DNA of 27,018 nt. Origin: an uncultured Lachnospiraceae bacterium. Lineage in GTDB: Bacteria; Bacillota; Clostridia; Lachnospirales; Lachnospiraceae. Every line of letters starts with the position of its first letter. Positions within the stretch are counted from its first letter, which is position 1. Under the pieces are notes generated by a model. It ran no database searches. It saw only the letters and a program-made list of their open reading frames with translations, and was not told the DNA's origin. Positions 6,982 through 13,846 of the stretch are shown here, in pieces. Where the stretch lies: contig CAJUES010000047.1 of the NCBI GenBank assembly GCA_910585765.1, positions 1-27,018 of the forward strand, in the 5' to 3' direction. The translations under genes and the position numbers were made by a program.

Positions 6982-7923
6982 TCAGTGTGCGATCAGCGCA
7001 GCCTGCACCCCGTACTTTTCGGCGATTTCCAGCATACTTCCGTCCTGGGAGCTCGCGGCGAAGAAGTCATTCAGGGCAGCTGCGAGGTCAGAGCCTTTCC
7101 GAAAACCGACCCCGTATTTTTCGTCATTCAGACCGACAGTGTATGTGAGGTCTGCATATCCGGTGCCCTCACCGACCATGGCAGCAGCCATGAGCGAGTC
7201 GATGATGGCTGCGTCAGAAGTTCCTGCGGCAACTTCCATCAGGGCGTCCGCCTGCGCTGTGACGGGCGTGTGGGCAAGTTCGAGCGCGGATGCCTGCGCC
7301 TCGCCTGCGCTTCCCGCCTCAACCGCGAAGCTGACCTCGGGAATATTGTCCTTGTCCTGGAAATCCGCGGCTTTGTCAGCCGGCACGACGATCACCTGCG
7401 CGTTGTTGCAGTAGGGTTTGGAACATTCCATGGCGCTCGTGACCTCGGCTGTGAGCGTCATCCCGTTCCACACACAGTCGATCGTCTTGCCGTCAAGTTC
7501 GAGGATCTTGTTATCCCAGTCGATCTCCACGAATTCGACAGCGACGCCGAGGCTTTCCGCGAATGCCTTTGCCATGTCCGCGTCAAAGCCGATCCACTCG
7601 CCGTTCTCGTCCCGGTAGTCCATCGGTGCGAAATCGGTGATCCCGACGACCAGTGTTCCTTTATTTTTCACGTAATCCATATCTGAATCCGCGCCGTCTG
7701 TGCCAAGTGCCTCCGTGTTGTCTGTGCCGGGTGCGTCCGCGCTGTCTGTGTCAGGTGCATCCGCGCTGTCGGCAGCCTGTGAGGATGCGCTGTCCGCCTG
7801 TGCGGATTCCGCCGGCGTGGATGCGTCGGATGACGAGACAGGGGAACTGCCGCATCCTGCAAGTGTTGCGGACAGCATCATAGCCGCAGCCAGGGCGGCA
7901 GCCTTTGTAAATAATTTTTTCAT
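6982..7923 (-). CDS. Amino-acid ABC transporter substrate-binding lipoprotein
   Basis: A 313-residue extracellular binding protein of the family 3 (polar amino acid) type. The start at 7923 gives a lipoprotein signal peptide: MKKLFTKAAALAAAMMLSATLAGCG, with the lipobox LAGC and the lipidated Cys near residue 24. GGAGGAG precedes it. A Ser/Ala/Asp/Thr-rich linker of about 50 residues follows, partly an 8-residue repeat, before the binding domain begins at GTLVVGITDFAPMDYRDENG and IGFDADMAKAFAESLG. The C-terminal part contains YGVGFRKGSDL. First gene of the importer operon. The ligand is uncertain; the neighbouring serine dehydratase makes serine a reasonable guess but no more. Confidence 0.93.
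   Translation of the reverse strand: MKKLFTKAAALAAAMMLSATLAGCGSSPVSSSDASTPAESAQADSASSQAADSADAPDTDSADAPGTDNTEALGTDGADSDMDYVKNKGTLVVGITDFAPMDYRDENGEWIGFDADMAKAFAESLGVAVEFVEIDWDNKILELDGKTIDCVWNGMTLTAEVTSAMECSKPYCNNAQVIVVPADKAADFQDKDNIPEVSFAVEAGSAGEAQASALELAHTPVTAQADALMEVAAGTSDAAIIDSLMAAAMVGEGTGYADLTYTVGLNDEKYGVGFRKGSDLAAALNDFFAASSQDGSMLEIAEKYGVQAALIAH
7696..7767 (-). repeat. Three 24-base tandem repeats in the lipoprotein linker
   Basis: Three 24-base units (7696-7719, 7720-7743, 7744-7767) encode an eight-residue repeat of the type SADAP-TD in the spacer between lipid anchor and binding domain. Such linkers tether the domain through the wall; the repeat number could vary between strains. Confidence 0.75.
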
Positions 7924-7971
7924 AGTACTCCTCCATGTTTTGAAAATTAAGATTGTCGATTTCACATTAAC

Positions 7972-8000
7972 ATGGTAACAGTTTACCGCGCTAAAGTCAA
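7972..8000 (-). promoter_or_regulatory. Promoter with inverted-repeat operator for the importer operon
   Basis: On the minus strand TTGACT (8000-7995) and TACCAT (7977-7972) are 17 bases apart, a plausible housekeeping promoter 49 bases before the lipoprotein start. An inverted repeat GGTAA-CAGT-TTACC (7974-7987) lies over the -10 and its upstream flank, a typical repressor position. I cannot name the regulator. Confidence 0.55.
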
Positions 8001-8018
8001 TAGCAAATCTGTCGGGAT

Positions 8019-8891
8019 TCAGCGTTTTGCGCTGCAGGCGGCGCAGCCGGATGGGGTCGCGGCACAGCCGCCCCGGGCTGTCTCGCGCAGCTCCGGCGCA
8101 ATGCGTCTGCCCACGCTGTGCATGGTCTCGAGCATCTCGTCAAACGGGATGAGCTGTCTCACGCCGCTCAGCGCCAGCTCCGCGGCAGTCAGGGCATTGG
8201 CGGCGCCCACCGTGTTGCGTAGCTGGCAGGGACACTCCACCAGACCGCCCACAGGGTCGCAGACCAGACCTAACAGGTTCATCAGGGCTGTCGAGGCGCT
8301 GTCGAGACACTGCCCGGGGCTTCCGCCCATCAGTTCCACCGCGGCGGAGGCTGCCATGGCGGAAGCCACGCCCACCTCCGCCTGACAGCCGCCCACAGCG
8401 CCGGCTACCGTCGCGTTCCTCATGGCGAGATAACCGACAGCGCTGGCGTTGAACAGGGCGGGGAGCAGTGCGTCGTCAGAGAGACCATACTCTTCCTGCA
8501 GGGACAGCAGAACGCCCGGTACGACGCCGGAGGAGCCGGCAGTGGGGGCGGCGACGATCAGCCCCATGGAGCTGTTGGACTCCAGCACTGCCAGGGAGTA
8601 TGAGATCGCCCTCGACAACAAACTGCCGCAGAGGGATTTCCCAGCCAGGAGATGCCGGTTTACCAGCTGCGCCTCCCCGCCGATCAATCCGCCCATGGAA
8701 GGGCGCGGCTGTTCAATGGGGGTTTTGGCGGAGCGCTTCATAATCTCCAGCACCCTTTTCATTTTCGCGGTCACTTCCGGCTCTGTTGTCTCTGCCAGAT
8801 CGCACTCCCTGGCTATCATGATCTCCGAGATCGCAAGATGTTTCGTCCCGCACAGACGCAGCAGATCCGTTCCGTTTTTAAAATCAATCAT
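8019..8891 (-). CDS. sdaAA: L-serine dehydratase, iron-sulfur-dependent, alpha subunit
   Basis: With the beta subunit it converts L-serine to pyruvate and ammonia using a [4Fe-4S] cluster. The 290-residue chain shows the family features SMGGLIGGEAQ, NSSMGLIVAAPTAGSSGVVPG, AVGGCQAEVG, and CDPVGGLVECPCQLRN, whose cysteines fit the cluster ligands. The start at ATG 8891 (MIDFKNGTDLL) overlaps the beta-subunit stop by eight bases, so translation is coupled. The upstream in-frame codons are inside the beta gene and not domain. The tail GGCAATPSGCAACSAKR is Cys-rich, as is common for this subunit. Second gene of the sda operon. Confidence 0.95.
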   Translation of the reverse strand: MIDFKNGTDLLRLCGTKHLAISEIMIARECDLAETTEPEVTAKMKRVLEIMKRSAKTPIEQPRPSMGGLIGGEAQLVNRHLLAGKSLCGSLLSRAISYSLAVLESNSSMGLIVAAPTAGSSGVVPGVLLSLQEEYGLSDDALLPALFNASAVGYLAMRNATVAGAVGGCQAEVGVASAMAASAAVELMGGSPGQCLDSASTALMNLLGLVCDPVGGLVECPCQLRNTVGAANALTAAELALSGVRQLIPFDEMLETMHSVGRRIAPELRETARGGCAATPSGCAACSAKR

Positions 8892-9570
8892 GTTTTCCCT
8901 CCCGAACCCGGATGAGTACGACCCTTTCCACATCCGCTTTCTCCGATATTTTTTCCTTGATGTCGTCCGGCACATCGTTGTCAAACTCCAGGATGCTGTA
9001 CGCCCGGTCTCCTTTATTTTCGCGGAACAGTTTCATGTAGGCGATGTTGACATTCCGCTGGCTGAGGCAGCTGGTGATGTGTGCCGCTATGCCGACGCGG
9101 TCGCGGTGGACGACGATCAGCGTGTTGTCCTCGCCCGAGAAGTCGACTTCGATCCCGTTGATTCTGACGACACTGATCTTTCCGCCGCCGATGGATTCCC
9201 CGCGCAGGTCGATGACTTTTCCGGAGATCCCGGTCAGATGGATGTCCACGGTGTTCGGATGGAGTTCCGTCTCCGTCTCGTCGCAGAGAAACTGCCATTT
9301 TAGATTTTGTTCCTCCGCCATCCCGTAGGCGTGGGGGATGCGGATGTCGTCGGTGGAACACCCCAGGATCCCCGCAAGGAGGGCGCGGTCTGTGCCGTGG
9401 CCTTTGTATGTCCTGGCAAAGGAGCCGTAGAGTGTGAACTGCACTTCGCTGGCGGGCTCGTCCAATATTTTGTGCGCCAGGAGCGCAATGGAGCAGGCGC
9501 CTGCAGTGTGGGAGCTCGACGGACCGACCATGTTGGGTCCCAGAACGTCGAAAATGCTGATAAATGCCAT
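8884..9570 (-). CDS. sdaAB: L-serine dehydratase, iron-sulfur-dependent, beta subunit
   Basis: Partner of the alpha subunit. The 228-residue protein opens with the conserved ISIFDVLGPNMVGPSSSHTAG motif (about residues 3-23), followed by the family segment TYKGHGTDRALLAGILG. Its C terminus is an ACT domain (about residues 150-225: LIVVHRDRVGIAAHITSCL), which usually binds the amino acid for control. AAGGAGAT precedes the ATG. First gene of the operon, driven by the strong promoter at 9643-9671, and divergent from sipL. Confidence 0.95.
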   Translation of the reverse strand: MAFISIFDVLGPNMVGPSSSHTAGACSIALLAHKILDEPASEVQFTLYGSFARTYKGHGTDRALLAGILGCSTDDIRIPHAYGMAEEQNLKWQFLCDETETELHPNTVDIHLTGISGKVIDLRGESIGGGKISVVRINGIEVDFSGEDNTLIVVHRDRVGIAAHITSCLSQRNVNIAYMKLFRENKGDRAYSILEFDNDVPDDIKEKISEKADVERVVLIRVREGKHD

Positions 9571-9642
9571 GATTATCTCCTTTTTTCTCTATTAAAGCGG
9601 CGGTATTTCTGCGAGATTTGCGCCGCAGTCTGATATGTATTG

Positions 9643-9671
9643 ATTATAATGCCCCTGTGCTGATCTGTCCA
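9643..9671 (-). promoter_or_regulatory. Housekeeping promoter for sdaAB-sdaAA
   Basis: On the minus strand TGGACA (9671-9666) and a perfect TATAAT (9648-9643) are separated by 17 bases, 73 bases before the sdaAB start. It reads away from sipL. Confidence 0.75.
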
Positions 9672-9690
9672 CATTTTCCTTGGCGGATTA

Positions 9691-9720
9691 GTCATATACG
9701 TCCCCTCCGCGGCATACATT
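9691..9720 (+). promoter_or_regulatory. Sigma-E type sporulation promoter for sipL
   Basis: GTCATATA (9691-9698) and CATACATT (9713-9720) are separated by 14 bases. This closely fits the mother-cell sigma-E consensus as described for Bacillus (ATATT-like -35, CATACA-T -10). It lies about 47 bases before the sipL start, whose product is a mother-cell coat protein, so position and function agree. Confidence 0.72.
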
Positions 9721-9757
9721 TAATTATTAGAATGTAGTTCAATGTATGCCGGGGAGG
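9704..9757 (+). repeat. 17-base inverted repeat spanning the sipL promoter and ribosome site
   Basis: CCTCCGCGGCATACATT (9704-9720) is the reverse complement of AATGTATGCCGGGGAGG (9741-9757) except for one position; the loop is 20 bases. The left arm contains the sigma-E -10 element and the right arm contains the ribosome-binding site GGGGAGG of sipL. A TCTTTTTA run follows the right arm. Confidence 0.85.
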
Positions 9758-9766
9758 TCTTTTTAT

Positions 9767-11350
9767 ATGGAGCTGTTAAAAAAGAATATCCATACTGAGC
9801 GGATAAAGTCCAAGGCGCTTTTGCAGATACCGCTGGAGGCGGACATCAACGTGTCCGACGCAAAGCCGGATGTGGCGAAGGTGATCTACGACTGCGGAAC
9901 GATCAAGGTAGATGAGATCAAGACAGGTATGAACAAGATCTGGGTAAAGGGAAGGCTGTGCTATCAGCTCCTGTACCAGACGGAGGGGGCGCTGTCCGGC
10001 GATAAGGGGGACAATGCGCTCGCAGGCATGGACGGCGAGATCCCGTTCATGGAAGAGATCTATCTCGATAAGCTCGAGGGCACGGACCGGGTGGTCTGCA
10101 GGACAAATCTCGACGATATGAGGGTGCAGATCATCAACTCGAGAAAGCTCAGCGTCCAGTCGGTGATCTCGCTCGAACCGCGAGTGGAGGAGAGCATATC
10201 GGAGGAGCTGTGCGTGGAGCTCGACAACTCGGGTGAGGCAGACCAGAAACTTGAATATCGCAAAAAGAGCCTGGATTACCTCGAAACAATCGTGAAAAAG
10301 AGGGATCTGCTGCGCATCCACGAGGAGACGCGCCTGCCGGCCGGCATGCCGGACATCGGGGCGGCACTGTGGAAAAATGCGGTGATCAGCAGTATCAGCT
10401 TCCGCCCTATGGACGAAAAGCTGGGGATCACAGGAGAGCTCAGCGTATTTATCGTTTATCGGGAGGACACCTCGGACAGGATAAACTGGTACGAGACCGT
10501 GATACCCTTTAACGGGAGTGTGGAGTGCCAGAACAGCAGGGAAGGCATGATCGCGGATGTGATGTACGAGATCGGACACGAGGAGATCACGATCAGGGAG
10601 GACTCCGACGGGGAATTCCGCGTGATCGGTGTTGAGACGACTGTCGAGCTCGAGATCAAACTCTACGAGAAGGTGAATACCTCGATCGTAGCGGATGTGT
10701 ACGGTGTGAGCTGCGAGGTGCAGGCGGGGATCGACAGCAGGCAGTTCAGGGATCTGTGCACGGAGCTCGATATCGAGGAGAAGCTCACCCGCAGCATCAA
10801 GCTCGAGGACGCGGATCCCAAGATCCTGCAGGTCTGCCACAGTGACGCCCGGGCAAAACTTTCTGAGACGGCGTGGAAGGAAGGACAGCTCATGCTTTCC
10901 GGGGAGATCGAGCTCCAGGTGCTCTACTCCTCCAACGAGAGCGGCGCCGGTCTCTATCCGGTGAGGAGCACAGTGCCGTTTGAGATCGTGAGGGACATTC
11001 CGGAGATCAATGAGGCGCAGATCGAGCAGTATTCGCTCTCGGTCTGGATTCCGCAGCAGGCGGTGAGCATCAAGGACAGCGCACAGTTTGAGTGGAGGGG
11101 CAGCATCAATGTCAGGCTGTTGATCTACAACACAAAAAATGAGGATATTCTGACAGACTTGAAGATAGAGCCGATCAATGCGGATGTCCTGGAAAAACTG
11201 CCGGGCTTTGCGATCTATTATGTGAAACCGGGCGATTCGCTCTGGCAGATCGGAAAGAAGTATTATGTAAGTGTAGGTCGGATCAAGGAAATGAATAACC
11301 TCACCGAGGACGAGATCAAGGCAGGTGATAAGATCCTCATAGTAAAATAG
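9767..11350 (+). CDS. sipL: SipL-like spore coat morphogenetic protein (SPOCS and LysM domains)
   Basis: A 527-residue protein with SPOCS/DUF3794 repeats over most of its length, recognisable from ALLQIPLEADINVSDAKPDV at about residue 15, again around IRIHEETRLPAGMPDIGA-like sequence near 190 and around PVRSTVPFEIV near 410. A C-terminal LysM module follows (YYVKPGDSLWQIGKKYYVS to GDKILIVK). This is the architecture of clostridial SipL, which binds the coat ATPase SpoIVA through its LysM domain at the forespore surface. I chose ATG 9767, with GGGGAGG 9 bases upstream, over the in-frame ATG at 9746, which lies before the ribosome site and inside the hairpin. Probably transcribed by sigma-E in the mother cell; monocistronic, with a terminator directly after. 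Confidence 0.88.
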   Translation: MELLKKNIHTERIKSKALLQIPLEADINVSDAKPDVAKVIYDCGTIKVDEIKTGMNKIWVKGRLCYQLLYQTEGALSGDKGDNALAGMDGEIPFMEEIYLDKLEGTDRVVCRTNLDDMRVQIINSRKLSVQSVISLEPRVEESISEELCVELDNSGEADQKLEYRKKSLDYLETIVKKRDLLRIHEETRLPAGMPDIGAALWKNAVISSISFRPMDEKLGITGELSVFIVYREDTSDRINWYETVIPFNGSVECQNSREGMIADVMYEIGHEEITIREDSDGEFRVIGVETTVELEIKLYEKVNTSIVADVYGVSCEVQAGIDSRQFRDLCTELDIEEKLTRSIKLEDADPKILQVCHSDARAKLSETAWKEGQLMLSGEIELQVLYSSNESGAGLYPVRSTVPFEIVRDIPEINEAQIEQYSLSVWIPQQAVSIKDSAQFEWRGSINVRLLIYNTKNEDILTDLKIEPINADVLEKLPGFAIYYVKPGDSLWQIGKKYYVSVGRIKEMNNLTEDEIKAGDKILIVK

Positions 11351-11374
11351 GTCAGCGAACGCTGACCTGTTTTA
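11349..11374 (+). terminator. Bidirectional terminator between sipL and the convergent gene
   Basis: AGGTCAGC (11349-11356) and GCTGACCT (11361-11368) form a perfect 8-base stem with a GAAC loop. GTTTTA follows on the plus strand and TATTTTA follows on the minus strand, so it can serve both sipL and the gene at 11399-12067. Confidence 0.85.
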
Positions 11375-11398
11375 CGTATTTCCTATCAGAGAAAATGA

Positions 11399-12067
11399 TT
11401 ATTTTGCGACAACAGTGCCATCCTCGGTTGTTGTGACAGTGTCCTTCTCAGGCGCATTGCCCTCCGTCTTCGGATTCATCAGTTTGTCAAATTTTTCAAG
11501 GACTGCATCGTAGGTCTTCTTTGAGATCTCAGGAAGCTTGCCGCCCCATGTCTTCTCAGCCTTCTCATAGCCCTTCAGGAACGCATCGCGCATCTTCTCA
11601 AGCTGCTTGGTATCATTGCCTGCAAGCGCTGTTGCAAAAGACAGGATGCGGTCGGAAGTCTGCTTCACACCCCAGTAACCATCCTCGGAGATCGCTTCCT
11701 GCGCCTTCTTCTGTGTCGCTGCGTCGACAGTGTAGTTTCCCTTTGCCAAAAACTGCCAGATGTTGTTCGCCTGGCCGAATGTGTTGGTCTGGGTGTTGAG
11801 CATATTATGTACGAGATCTGTGAGCTGTGACTGACGCTTTTCCTGGTCGGCTTTGAGCTGTGCCACGATCGCCTTTCTGTCATCTGCGGACAGTTTTGAC
11901 TTGTCATAGACAGCAGCGCTGTTCTCATTCTTGTTGGTGCTTGCTGCGGTATCTTTCGAATCCTCCGGTTTCGTCGATTCGTTTTTCGAAGCAGCGCTCT
12001 CCCGCTTCTCTGCCTCAACAGCATACATGTCAGTTAGGTTGTTATTTCCGATTCCTGATAAACTCAT
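11399..12067 (-). CDS. Uncharacterised 222-residue protein, possibly in the flagellar regulon
   Basis: I do not recognise a named family. The N terminus (MSLSGIGNNNLTDMYAVE) is followed by a disordered Ser/Lys/Glu/Thr-rich stretch to about residue 55. A helical region follows, with the block ISEDGYWGVKQTSDRI, then LSFATALAGNDTKQLEKM, then YEKAEKTWGGKLPEISKKTY (about 130-195), and a short acidic/Thr tail. There is no signal peptide and no Cys. GGGAAGGG lies upstream of the ATG. A candidate sigma-28 promoter reads into it, and a disordered, Ser/Asn-rich N terminus without a signal would suit a protein exported by the flagellar apparatus; both points are inference. Convergent with sipL. Confidence 0.82.
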   Translation of the reverse strand: MSLSGIGNNNLTDMYAVEAEKRESAASKNESTKPEDSKDTAASTNKNENSAAVYDKSKLSADDRKAIVAQLKADQEKRQSQLTDLVHNMLNTQTNTFGQANNIWQFLAKGNYTVDAATQKKAQEAISEDGYWGVKQTSDRILSFATALAGNDTKQLEKMRDAFLKGYEKAEKTWGGKLPEISKKTYDAVLEKFDKLMNPKTEGNAPEKDTVTTTEDGTVVAK

Positions 12068-12151
12068 ATGGTATCCCTTCCCTTCTTAAATAAAATAAAA
12101 ACAATTCCCTCCATGGTCAGTATTGTGCAATGCCTGGCTAGTTTTAAATTT

Positions 12152-12179
12152 ATATCGTCATTATACCGCAGAAACTTTA
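12152..12179 (-). promoter_or_regulatory. Candidate sigma-28 (flagellar) promoter, overlapping a TATAAT
   Basis: On the minus strand TAAAGTTT (12179-12172) and GACGATAT (12159-12152) are 12 bases apart, close to the flagellar consensus TAAAGTTT-N11-GCCGATAA. A TATAAT (12165-12160) lies within the spacer and could be a housekeeping -10, though no good -35 accompanies it. The site is 85 bases before the 222-residue gene. Confidence 0.55.
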
Positions 12180-12468
12180 GGAAAAACAGTATTTTAACAA
12201 AAGAAATTTATGTTTATTCAGATTGGGGCATAATAGACTAAATTTTTCCAAAAATATCAGAATTATATAAAATCTGCACAAAAAGGTATTGAAAAAGAAA
12301 CGATAGTATGATATAAATAGTCTGACGGAATCGTTACCGACATGGACATTGGGCAAAACAGCAGCGATGCATAGTAAAGCTGGAGAATCTATATTATAAA
12401 ATAAAGAAAAATCTATATAAAAAATCTATATAAAAAGAATATAAAAATGTGTCAAAGGGGGAAATTAT
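12180..12468. other. AT-rich intergenic region with promoter and long leader
   Basis: This stretch separates two divergent genes. It holds the plus-strand promoter at 12289-12317 and a leader of about 145 bases. The leader has a moderately GC-rich portion (about 12320-12385) and an A-rich portion with two tandem copies of the 13-mer AAAAATCTATATA (12407-12432) shortly before the ribosome site. I see no convincing known riboswitch in it. Confidence 0.6.
12289..12317 (+). promoter_or_regulatory. Housekeeping promoter of the 65-residue gene
   Basis: TTGAAA (12289-12294) and TATAAA (12312-12317) are 17 bases apart. The predicted start near 12324 leaves a leader of about 145 bases. Confidence 0.7.
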
Positions 12469-12666
12469 ATGGATTTTGTGAGTGAGAAAGGGGCAGCCCG
12501 GATTGTCAATGCCTACATAGAGAGAGAAATGACAGAGTACAGGAAAGTGACGGAGAAGGAGCTTCGGTCAGGCGTGATCGCACCTGAGGCAAAGGCAGCT
12601 TTCAGCAGAAAGCCGTACTATGGAGGCTCTGTTATCAACATCAAGAACCGTCCTGTCCTCAGATGA
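12469..12666 (+). CDS. Uncharacterised 65-residue protein
   Basis: A small, soluble, basic protein that I do not recognise. The start has an AAAGGGGGAAATTAT ribosome site, and the gene has both its own promoter (12289-12317) and its own terminator (12677-12722), so it looks like a real monocistronic gene. The N-terminal half is helical and charged (VNAYIEREMTEYRKVTEKEL). The C-terminal half contains APEAKAAFSRKPYYGGSVIN and ends in a basic tail (NRPVLR). No signal peptide, Cys or membrane segment. It precedes hprK on the same strand but appears transcriptionally separate. Confidence 0.75.
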   Translation: MDFVSEKGAARIVNAYIEREMTEYRKVTEKELRSGVIAPEAKAAFSRKPYYGGSVINIKNRPVLR

Positions 12667-12676
12667 TTTCCGGTTG

Positions 12677-12722
12677 AAAAATGTCGCTTGAGCAATCCTT
12701 TTGGTTCAGGCGATATTTTTTA
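12677..12722 (+). terminator. Intrinsic terminator after the 65-residue gene
   Basis: AATGTCGCTTGA (from 12680) pairs with TCAGGCGATATT (to 12717), with some G-U pairs, around a loop of about 15 bases. A run of six T follows. It separates the small gene from hprK. Confidence 0.75.
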
Positions 12723-12819
12723 TGCGCGATTATTCTCTGTCCGATGATATTTTTTCGTGGAAACTCTGTGCAGAATATGATAATATAGAATCAAATATAT
12801 ATCGGAAAGGGATAATCAT

Positions 12820-13761
12820 ATGGCAAGTGTAAGCATTGAACGTGTAATAGAAAAATTTAAGCTCAAAAATCTCACGCCGCAGATCAATGTTGAGAATATC
12901 AAGATCCATCAGCCCGACATCAACAGGCCGGCGCTGCAGCTGGCAGGATATTTTGAACATTTCGAGGAGACGAGACCTCAGATCATCGGGTTTGTGGAGT
13001 TTTCCTACATGGAAAACCTCCCCACGGAGAGGAAGGAGGAAGTCTATCCCAGGGTAATATCCGAGAAGACACCCTGCATCATCTTCTGCCGGGGGCTTCA
13101 CCCGGACGAGATGTTCATGGAGATCGCGGTCAAAAATAACGTCCCGCTGCTGGTGACGGAGAAGACGACCTCCGCGTTTGAGGCGGAGATCATACGGTGG
13201 CTGAATGTCAGGCTCGCGCCCTGCATCTCTGTTCACGGTGTGCTTGTGGACGTCTACGGCGAGGGTGTGCTGATCACCGGCGAGAGCGGTATCGGCAAGA
13301 GCGAGGCGGCGCTGGAGCTGATCAAGCGCGGCCACCGTCTGGTGTCGGACGACGTGGTCGAGATCAGGAAGGTGAGCGATGACACGCTGATCGGATCCGC
13401 GCCGGATATCACGCGCCACTTTATCGAGCTGCGCGGCATCGGTATCATCGATGTGAAGACGCTGTACGGTGTGCAGAGCGTTATGGACACCACCAACATC
13501 AATCTCGTGATCCGGCTGGAGGACTGGGATAAGGAGAAAAAATATGACAGATTAGGTCTGGAAGAGAATTACACGGAATATCTTGGTAATAAGATCGTGT
13601 GCCACAACATTCCGATCCGCCCCGGGCGCAATCTGGCGATCATCTGCGAGTCGGCGGCAGTCAACTACCGTCAGAAAAAGATGGGTTACAACGCGGCGCA
13701 GGAGCTGTACCAGCGCGTGCAGAATTCACTCTCAAAACCGCGTGAGGACGACGAGGAATAG
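12820..13761 (+). CDS. hprK: HPr kinase/phosphorylase
   Basis: Bifunctional enzyme that phosphorylates and dephosphorylates HPr at Ser46 in carbon catabolite control. The 313-residue length is standard. Seen: N-terminal domain to about residue 130; the catalytic His in SVHGVLVDVYG (139); P-loop GESGIGKS (154-161); the acidic pair in VSDDVVEI (177-178); and the family signature ELRGIGIIDVKTLYG (203-217). The start has GAAAGGGAT upstream. First gene of a tight cluster; the ROK glucokinase follows after 85 bases. Together they connect sugar phosphorylation with catabolite control. Confidence 0.97.
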   Translation: MASVSIERVIEKFKLKNLTPQINVENIKIHQPDINRPALQLAGYFEHFEETRPQIIGFVEFSYMENLPTERKEEVYPRVISEKTPCIIFCRGLHPDEMFMEIAVKNNVPLLVTEKTTSAFEAEIIRWLNVRLAPCISVHGVLVDVYGEGVLITGESGIGKSEAALELIKRGHRLVSDDVVEIRKVSDDTLIGSAPDITRHFIELRGIGIIDVKTLYGVQSVMDTTNINLVIRLEDWDKEKKYDRLGLEENYTEYLGNKIVCHNIPIRPGRNLAIICESAAVNYRQKKMGYNAAQELYQRVQNSLSKPREDDEE

Positions 13762-13846
13762 GCACCGCCGGGACATACAGGAGCGTGCAGGCTGTGTACG
13801 GCAAATAAGTGAAAAGAAATATATGAATATACAAGGAGTGAGAAAA

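Noticed and set aside
9776..10840. 354-codon minus-strand open frame
   Set aside because: It is antisense to sipL, has no ribosome site or recognisable domain, and sipL has clear SPOCS and LysM motifs.
12320..12390. Possible cyclic-di-GMP (GEMM) riboswitch in the leader of the 65-residue gene
   Set aside because: GGGCAAA, GTAAAGC and GTTACCGA resemble GEMM core motifs, but GTTACCGA comes before GGGCAAA, the opposite of the known order, and the stems do not form. Probably chance.
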